Shown here: positions 47,683 through 56,800 of the stretch, piece by piece
Layout of the letters: every line of letters begins with the position of its first letter
Position numbering within the stretch: the stretch's first letter is position 1
Origin: Amphiura filiformis
Lineage: Eukaryota; Echinodermata; Ophiuroidea; Amphilepidida; Amphiuridae
Direction of reading: 5' to 3'
Assembly: GCF_039555335.1 (NCBI RefSeq)
Contig: NC_092642.1
Coordinates: forward strand, 14,766,243-14,830,242
Length of the DNA: 64,000 nucleotides
Position numbers and translations under genes: made by a program
Notes under the pieces: generated by a model
What the model saw: only the letters and a program-made list of their open reading frames with translations
What the model was told of the DNA's origin: nothing
The model's database searches: none

Positions 47683-49143
47683 CAGGCCCGTCGGAACCGC
47701 TACGGCCGGTACGGCCATGGCCGTACCACTTTTTAGCCAAAAAAAAAAGGAAAGGAGAGAAGAGAAGAGAAGAGAAAGAGGAAAAGGGAAAAAAGAAGAG
47801 AAAAGGGAGAAGGGAAAAGGTTAAATTGCACGTTATAGTAGGCCCATGCCTAAATCGCAGTCGGGTCAATCTATAGACCTAAGTCTGTGATTATTTTACA
47901 TGCAGGGCCCGTCACATTGTCATCAAAGTCAGTATATAGGCCTATTAAGACGGACTCCGTGCTGACTTCAATTCAACATCGATCCATGCATGCTTTAATT
48001 GCGAATCTCAAGTCTTAGGCCTATAAAGTGTCAGTGTAACATTTATAATTTTAAAAATTGAGTTTGGGCCTTTTTTGTTTTAAAAAGCAATGATAGTGTA
48101 AATGATGCACCAAATGGCTTCAATTGGACCTTCATTTTGCAAAATTTCCAAAACTTCTCAGGGGTACATCCTCCTCAGACACCCCCTGCGTATACAAACA
48201 ACTGTCAGTTTTCGTGTCTGTAGTATTTAACACTCACCACTTGATGTTTAAACCAATAATTCATAAAATAACAGTGAAAAATTGGCCTTCAATTGGCTTG
48301 TCATTTCGTAAATTTGATATTTTCGGCTTTTTCAAACTACACAATAATAGTGCCAAAATGGTCCACGAAATGGCTTCAATTTGGTCTTCATTTTGCAAAA
48401 GTTTCTCACTTCTAAGTGGGGCATATCCCTGCGTGCGCAACTTTATGTTTACATGTAAAGCAATACCGGGTAATTTATAAAGGTCAAAACTTGTCCACGA
48501 ATGGCTTCAATTGGGCCGTCATTTCGCAAATTTTCGGCATTTTCAAAATTAAAATTTTACACAATAATAGTGCAAAAATAGTCCACCAAATGGCTTCAAT
48601 TAGGTCTTCATTTTGCACCATTTTCTCACTTCTGACACCCGCGTGCGCAACTTTATGGGTACATAATTATAAAGCAATAATTCAGACAATAAAAGTTAAA
48701 ACTTGTCCACAAATGGCTTCAATTGGGCCGTCTTTTTGCAAATTTTAGGCTTTTTCAAACTAAAATTTTACACAATAACAGTGACAAAATGGTCCACCAA
48801 TTGGCTACAAATGGGTCTTCATTTTCCTAAATTTTCTACCCCCCGTTCGAAAACTGGGCTTTCAAAATTACTATCATGTGTACTGTAATCGAGTCTTATC
48901 ATGAATTGGTAACATGTTTTATGGTTGATCATTTTATTTTGAATGTCCTAGTTTTGAAGTTTAGTCCTATTAACTTACCGTTGAAATTCTACTTTTCATT
49001 TTCCAAAGTGTTTGAGCTTCCAGGGGGCTTCGCCCCCTCGAACCCCCATGAGGGGCTCTGCCCCTTCAAACCCCGCTGGGGGTTTCACCCCCAGACCCCC
49101 AAAAGTGGGCCGTACCACTTTTAATTTGCTTCCGACGGGCCTG
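47683..49143. mobile_element. hAT-like non-autonomous transposon, 1461 bp
   Basis: The ends are CAGGCCCGTCGGAA and its complement. Just inside lie inverted GGCCGTACCACTTTT sequences. TTTACCTT is duplicated on both sides (47675-47682 and 49144-49151). Copy A near 6700 shows the single, unoccupied TTTACCTT site. CAG...CTG ends and an 8-bp duplication are the hAT signature. No transposase remains. The interior is a minisatellite of about four units of roughly 230 bp sharing ATGGCTTCAATTGGGCCGTC and CACAATAATAGTG; the open frames follow these units. Confidence 0.88.
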
Positions 49144-49510
49144 TTTACCTTAATGTCGTCGTCTGGATCATTGCCTGGCTATGAAGAGGAAGAAAAAGAA
49201 ACAAAGCGTATTACTTGAAGGTAGTCTCAAGGGTCTCATAATAATGGTGTCTCTCATAAAACCGTGTATTAAATTTTTTAGTATTTTAATGTCTGAACCA
49301 AACAGAGTTATAAACTCGCGTACTTTAAAAAATGACAACTGCTCGAACCGTTCTTGAATAATAACATTTTGACAGTCACACCTCTAAATCCATTCCCCTG
49401 GTCCATTCCAATAGCCCTGATTCTACGGTCATGGGGTTTACATACATGCCTCATGCTCAGGTCAAAAAAATCTTTCAGTTGGCGTAACCCAACCGCCCCT
49501 AGATGTTTCA

Positions 49511-49863
49511 AAAAACAAAGATTAATTAATTAAAAAAATAAAACCTGGGAAAAATATAAAAACTAGAAGGGTCTTGACGAAAGTATGTACAAAACATTCA
49601 CAGTTGACAAAGTGAGTGAAGTGATAATCTAAGAATTAAACTCTTTATTTATTCTCCCAAAATTTGAGACAGCAAGATACAGCACTAATTAGTGTAATAT
49701 AATATGCCATGGTTTTTACATACTTATACCTGCATAAAAAAACCCATTTTGTGTTCTGGCCTTCCGGCATCCTAAATATGCCGACATAAGCCACCATGTA
49801 AACTGCAGTTGCCTTTTATTCTGACATACCGGCACATCACTGGCATATTACCAAAGGTAGAAA
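49511..49863. other. Spacer between block B and the MULE-like element
   Basis: AT-rich, with no supported gene. It holds ATTCTGACATACCGGCACAT near 49818, which recurs in the same direction near 51663 beyond the inserted element. Confidence 0.5.
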
Positions 49864-51617
49864 GGGTGTTTCCATAACCTGACCACCTTTTCTGACTACA
49901 TTTTCTGACTACCTTTTCTGACCAGCTTTTACAGTGAGCCCTGTGATATTTGATTCTTACACTATAGACCACAATGGCCTTATCCCAATGCCATAGTCCA
50001 ATAACATTAACTAAACAATCATAGTGCAAAATGAAAATGTGACCTCAAGTTGCAGAGTATGAGTTTTTGTACCCCAATTTTCAAAGGTCATTCAATGAAT
50101 GTACAAATGTATTGGAGTTAAAGAACTGTGCACTAATAGATGAGAATGTTTTGGATCCTAGTAGTGTTTTACACCATGCTGGGTGATAATTTGCAAGCTT
50201 TTCTCTCACGGACTTGTTAATAGATAAACAACATTTTTAAGGGTACATGGTTGTTATTTCTTTCTCACTTTAGATTATTTATTTGTACCTTTTGCTTGTC
50301 GAGTACCCTTTGATTTTGTTTTGTTTAATACAGTTTGACTTTTGTTTGTATATTTAATGCCACTGATGTAAAAGCAATTTCCAAATAAAAACTTGAAACT
50401 TAAAAACTACAACACTTCCATGGTAAATGAAATTATTTAAAACAAATAAAATAAACTTTTGCACACACATCCAATTTTCCTGACTTCATTCGAACGAGTG
50501 CTCCCTAGTGTTACCCTCAGCACTTCCCTGTTCAGACTTTGTCTGTCTGATGGACAATTAAGAGTATACGATGTATTGTTGGTCGAAGCAGCAGAAAACA
50601 AAGTAGTTCACAGCACCTTGCAAATGGTAGTGAGCTTTAGCAACAATTGCATTGCTCAATGAGCCCAATCGGCATTGGAAGTTTGCAATGCATTGTGGGA
50701 CACATTTTGCAGTTTTGGGACACTTTGTCCTTTGACCTATCGGGAAAATTCAGAAAAATTGGGGTTTTGTGCGTACAAAATATAATTTAAAACGTGTTTA
50801 TACTAGAATAAAAACAAACCCAAAAATTTGATTATTGTATAAATTAATTATTTTATTATTTATAATGATAACATTATTACAATGATAAATTAATTATTAA
50901 TGATTACAGCAATTTTCCAGATATGTCAGAGGTCAAAGTGTCCCAAAAAACCGAAAGTTACAATGGCGATTGGGCTTATTCATAGCAAGCGTGTAGAACT
51001 AATTCAAATATCACAGATATACTTTTGTAGGTGCTGCGGTTCTTGAGTTATGTTGTACTGTAAAGAGGGCTGAAAAAACAACACTTTTGTAAAACGTACA
51101 TAACTCATTAACAATAAATTAAGCAAGTTTTCCAAAGTATATGATTTGTATAATGAACTTCTGCAAAACACCAAAGTGTTATTTTTCAATAATATATTGA
51201 TTCAGATAATGAAAATCTGCTTCGACCAACAATATCTCGTATTCCCTTAAACCCATATTCACATTCATGCTGCACCCTTTAATATATCAGGGCATGTATG
51301 ACAAATACCATGAATATGACCTTGTGAAGTGGTAATTGTGTTTACTTTATTGATTATTGACCCAGCACCTGAAATGATAAGTGTCTCCTCTCTAAACTGC
51401 CCTGTGAAAAACAAAACAAATTTCACTTGATACTAGTAATTTCAATTTTATGTCACTTTTAACACCCAGAATGGTACAACATTATTGTGCAAAGTGTAAA
51501 GATAATAAAAATGAAGCAAACATCAAAATAATGTCAAATAAGATGGTCAAAAAAGATGGTCAGAAACGGTGGTCAGAAAAGGTAGTCAGAAATGGTGGTC
51601 AGGTTATGGAAACTCCC
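49864..51617. mobile_element. Mutator-like non-autonomous element, 1754 bp
   Basis: AGGTAGAAA is duplicated exactly on both sides (49855-49863 and 51618-51626), a 9-bp target duplication. The ends are inverted (GTTTCCATAACCTGACCACC and complement). Further inverted segments lie deeper (ATTGTTGGTCGAAGCAG near 50578 and 51210; CCAATCG near 50667 and 50980), so the arms are long. Nine-base duplications and long arms fit MULEs. No transposase frame is visible. Confidence 0.75.
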
Positions 51618-51871
51618 AGGTAGAAATGATAGTAATTTTTGTTTGTTCATTCTGACCACGCGATTCTGACATACCGGCACATGACTTTTGATAAAGGATT
51701 ACTCCTAATTAATGATTGCAATTCGTTGTAGTAGTATACTCTTCTGTTATTCTAAGGTGAGTGATTCATTTTCTGAACCGCTTTTTTGATACCATAATTT
51801 GAGACCATAATTTTGGGGGTGAACGAACTCCCTTGTACTCACTAGCCCAGCCTATAACCATGATAACCATG

Positions 51872-52034
51872 TCAACTTACTCTTTTTACTGGCCTCAGTG
51901 ATGATATCTTGTCGTCCCCATCTACATAGTAGCCAGCGTTTACGTCAGCTCCCCAGCTTTTTTTGGTAGGAAAGGAACCTGTCGTGAGTATATACTGTCG
52001 ACCTGCGAAGTTCGGCTTTTGGAACAAGACCCAC
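51872..52034 (-). CDS. Gene B exon, Greek-key motif 4 and stop
   Basis: Acceptor TTAAACAG, then WVLFQKPNFAGRQYILTTG through DGDDKISSLRPVKRVS and TGA. DDKISS is the Ca2+-type signature. A donor-like GTAAGT (51880-51875) overlaps the last two codons, so the stop could instead be intronic. Confidence 0.85.
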
Positions 52035-53820
52035 CTGTTTAATATTAATTCATGAATAATATGGTAATTAATTTGCATGAACATGAGGTATACACATGTA
52101 CAATGCGTTGGAAGGGGTTGTGGATCGTGAGGGTCTTGGGATCCATGGCACATAAAACAACATGCCTAATATTTTACGCAATTCGTATTAGTTAGAATGT
52201 TTTGTTTTCGGCAAAATTTTTTGTCTGACATTTGTATCCGCTTCTTGTGGCGTAAAGTATAATCCGTCGAACCGTTAATTGGGTAATTTTCACTGCTTTA
52301 TGACATTTTAAGACATTTAGTTAAAAATAAATTGCTACCTATAATTATAAGGTATGGACAAATATCTTGTAGTAAAATATCGGCACCGGTACGTCCCGTA
52401 CCACTATGCCTGGCATCAGTTGCGCGTGTCGGCACATAATCTTTATAGCAACTAGTTCAGGCCGCAGCTGTGAGAGTAACTGTAGCAGCATACAGCGATA
52501 CTGTTTGACCTTTGACTTTTTGTCATTGTCCGTCATACTGAGGATTCTTTTTAACACTTTTAAGCCCGACTGGGCATACGTACTCTAACGTTTGACCCCA
52601 TATACGACCTTTGTCCGCGAGTGGCCTCGGTTTGATTTTGTTCATGCTCCCGTGATATGGAGAATTACTTTCACCAAGTTTAAAAGCCAAATCAGGCAAA
52701 GTTTAAATTTAGCTCCTGGATGACCTTTGACTTTGGATGACCTCGATTATATTTTTACGTGTTCCACTCGTATGAAGGATTGCTTTCACCAAGTTTGAGT
52801 CCGATCTGACAAAGTTTGAAATTTGAACCCTCCACTGTTGCTAATATCTATTCAAAGGCTCCGATATATATATTAATAAAATTGGGGACCTATTAATATG
52901 AGGACTGGTCCGAGGCTTGAAACGCTGAAGGGGTGGGTGCCGGAGGGGTGTGCACCTCTTGAAATGAATACATTTTACATGAATTGTACCTTACATTATG
53001 AATTACTATGATACCCTAAAATTATTTGGGGCCACCACAGCCCCCCCCAGGTTTCGGAGCCACTCCTATTACAATATATCCATAAGTCTTCCAAAGGTCC
53101 AGTGAGGAGCTGGAATAGATTATAAATAAATTGTGATTTGATCGTAGACTATGATTTTACTTACGCGCCACTTTTGACTTTAATAGAAGAAGTCGTGTTG
53201 AACCCATAACAGGGAAGGTCAGAAACGGACGATTGCAAAATGGTGCTTTGTCCACTGAAATTTTCAGATGCGAAGAGTTGTATGTTTGAAGGCTCACACA
53301 ATGGTGCCTGTATAATAGAGTGAATGCATGTGAAAAGTGAAAAAGAACATGAATTCGCTGGCGAATTAACGTAATAAATCGGATTAACTACCATAGCAAT
53401 AGATCCATTAAATTAAGATTAGATTTAGTAGATCCATTAAATTAGAGTTCTGGAACAAACCGTTTTTATTTTCTGGGAATTTAATCCACAGATTTATTCA
53501 CGATATTTCGGCCGTAGGCCTTTATCAAGTGTGAGTTGCGGTCCGCGTACCTGAAAACAACCAAAGAAAGTATTGTTGCGTAAAGTGCGTGCGTGTGAAA
53601 AGCGAGCGCGTGTTGTGCGAGCGCGTAAAGCGCACATGCCATAAACACGCAGGAATTACGCAAAAACGAAAAAAGGTACGCAGATCGCAACTTATGGACT
53701 ACTGAGCAGCATGATGAATTAAATTAAGTGTCACATTTATTTATATTGAATACATTAAATTGTAGATTCATCCTGTTTGGTTTAAGTGTTCCAAGTTGGA
53801 AGATTATTCGTTGTTCCATC

Positions 53821-53851
<31 letters not shown>

Positions 53852-56800
53852 TATACAGATGGATATATATATATATATATAAAGAAGTAAAATTATCACA
53901 GACAGCTATACAGTGCTCGATACCAATAAATGGTAGAGCTATTTAAAAAAAAAAAAAAAATATAGACACAGATATTAATACATTTCACAACACTGTGTTT
54001 CACGCCAAAGCGATCATCAGGTGAATAAATTAAAATTGAAAAACACGATGATCAAAGGCCTTTCCAAAAACTCCGTAACCTAGCAACGCGTGCACGCGGT
54101 GTCGAAAAACACACCTGGCGCGAGTATGACGCACAACGGTAGGTGGTGACATAGGTTATGGAGAAAATGAATAGGCCTAAACATACCATATAAAACATTA
54201 CTTTTTCTTAACACGGCTATGACGACATTTGCTTATCAGCTCACTTCTTTTGTTGAGCGAGATTCTTGGATTACTCATTTTTGAGTTTAAGATTGCCATT
54301 TTTTCTTCTAAACAAAGGTTACAAATTCCTGATTTTCTCATTTTGGTGTTGGATTTTTGAACTATATCCCAACTGATGTTGAACTTTTCATCTTTGTGTT
54401 TAAGCCCCCAAACATATTTCGATAGTTCTGTCTCCTTTTTGTTTTTTTCTAGCCGAAAAGACTTAGTGTGGTTGTTGTACCTTTCCTTAAATGTACCGCC
54501 TGCTAATCCAATATATTGCTTTGATTCATTGTCTGAGTTTACTGTGGCTTTGTAAACTATAGCTTGAGATAAGCACTTTCCACTGAGAGGACAGCTGTCC
54601 TTTTTTCTACAATTACACTCTTTTTCGGGTGGCTTATCGGCGCTACGTCTGATTTGTGCGTTGTGGGATTTCATAATCGCGCCTATATTTCTCATGCAAC
54701 TATAACTTACTTTCACGCTGTTCTTGTTGAATATTTTAAACAGCTTGCTCCCTCTTGGAAAATGCTTATTAATTAGGCGAATAAAAGTACCTCCTACGTT
54801 TGTTTTAACGTTCTTACTAAATGGCGGATTAAACCATATAACCTTTCTTTTCTGCTTTTATTCTTCTTTTTGCTATTATCTTGTTTCGTCGAATTGATAT
54901 TCTCCTTTTCACTGTACTGGATTTTTTCAGAATAGCCACATGAACTTAACGCTTCGTTGTACGTTTCGGCTGCTTGGTCGAAAATCTCTTTGCTTGAGGA
55001 CAAAGTAGAAATTCTCTTACTGATTGCTGCAGGTATATTTCTAATAATTGTTGGTGGATGGTTAGAGCTGGTGTTGATATATACAGGTGGATTGTTCGGC
55101 TTACTGTACGGCTTGTAGCTTCCGTTGATAAGATTCAGATTAACATCTAGAAAATTAACTGATTTAAGGTTCGTTTCAACTGATATTCGCAAGCCGTATG
55201 ATTTGAAAATTTCTGTGATTTTCTTTCGCATTCTGTCTGCGTCACTTCCGGAACATTTTCTTAGAACAGCTAACCCATCATCGCGGAAAAAAATGGCAAT
55301 CTTAAACTCAAAAATGAGTAATCCAAGAATCTCGCTCAACAAAAGAAGTGAGCTGATAAGCAAATGTCGTCATAGCCGTGTTAAGAAAAAGTAATGTTTT
55401 ATATGGTATGTTTAGGCCTATTCATTTTCTCCATAACCTATGTCACAACCTACCGTTGTGCGTCATACTCGCGCCAGGTGTGTTTTTCGACACCGCGTGC
55501 ACGCGTTGCTAGGTTACGGAGTTTTTGGAAAGGCCTTTGATCATCGTGTTTTTCAATTTTAATTTATTCACCTGATGATCGCTTTGGCGTGAAACACAGT
55601 GTTGTGAAATGTATTAATATCTGTGTCTATATTTTTTTTTATTTTTTTTATATATATATATAGATATATTTATAAAGATTCATAATTAATATATATAAAG
55701 ATAATAATAATAATATAAAGGTTATAAATCGCCATAGAGACAAATACCAGTTTACTACAAACTGTATTCAATTAACTCAATTAATATACAATTTTGGCTC
55801 AAAAGTCCTCACGGAAATGTGATCATCCTTATATTTTCGTTAGAATTGGGGCTGTTTAAGGTTTTTCGAATTCTTGAGATGGGAGGAATACTCTGGTATG
55901 GCTTTTAACAACATTTTGTGGTACCCAACAATCTACAGCTTTGTGGGAAACTATCAAATTGTAAAGAATTGAGTGTTTATCATCAGGTTCGTAAAGGTGA
56001 AAACTTGTAGGGTCTGACAATATTTAGCAAAATTTAATTCATGATTTTTCACATTTTATCGTTTCGTTGTCAAATATTGAAGTTTATTCATATGAATACA
56101 TATATTTTGTATAAAGTATTAATCTATTGAATGAAGTCATCGTTACTTACCATATCCATCTTCTTGAAGGAAGACAGATAGTCATCATGAATGTCGTGAA
56201 AGCTCTGCCAATCAGGGTATTCGCCCTCTTCCAATAAAAGTCCATATCCCTTGTACTCGGGCCAAGTGTAGCCGATCCATCTACGAAGGAATCACATACA
56301 CATACTTTTACTTTACTCAGCGGCGTAGCCAGCTTTCTTGGTCGGGGGGGCAAAATAAAATTTTTGGGGCAGACGAAAAAAATTGCAGTTGCATCATACA
56401 ATACATAGAGACTGTATGTCTTCGAGCTTCCCGAAAAGGGCCTTATTGGGATGATGTGCGCGCGTAGCGAGAAAAAAATGGTATTTTACACTATTTTCGC
56501 CCATTATCCGGCTAAAAAAGGGCTTTATTGTTACAATGTGCGCGCGTAGCGCGGAAAATTTTTGTATTTTACACTATTTTGGCCCTGAATTTTGCTAGAA
56601 AAGGTGCTCCTTGCCCTTTTTCTTTTCCTTTGCCCTCCTGATTTTCTCCATTTTTTTGTCAGAGGGGCACTTTTTTCTTTAATTTTTTTGTCAGGGGGGG
56701 CAGTCTGCCCCCCCCTGCCCCCCCGCTGGCTACGCTACTGACTTTACTGCAAATTTGTGCAAATTTTTCAAAATGTTTCAAATGTTTGCATCAACGTTTA

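Larger units (their letters stand above)
42088..49510. repeat. 7 kb duplicated block, copy B
   Basis: Direct copy of 1-7048. It lacks the 1514-1866 and 4629-5293 insertions and carries the hAT-like element 47683-49143. It also has about 170 bp of extra sequence near 45345-45515 that copy A lacks. No gene is recognised. Confidence 0.9.
53943..55655 (-). mobile_element. Penelope-like element with inverted 3'-end copy
   Basis: On the minus strand a reverse-transcriptase tail, a linker and a GIY-YIG endonuclease lie in that order. The 3' part (53943-54303) is repeated in inverted orientation at 55292-55655 with about 350 bp arms that include the endonuclease C-terminus and the AT-rich tail. This arrangement, a 5'-truncated body joined to an inverted copy of its own 3' end, is known for Penelope elements. 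The insertion is within the intron between gene B motif 2 and motif 3 exons. Confidence 0.88.

Noticed and set aside
48124..48888. Overlapping open frames of 110-118 codons as a repeat protein
   Set aside because: They follow the tandem units inside the hAT-like element and switch frame between units.
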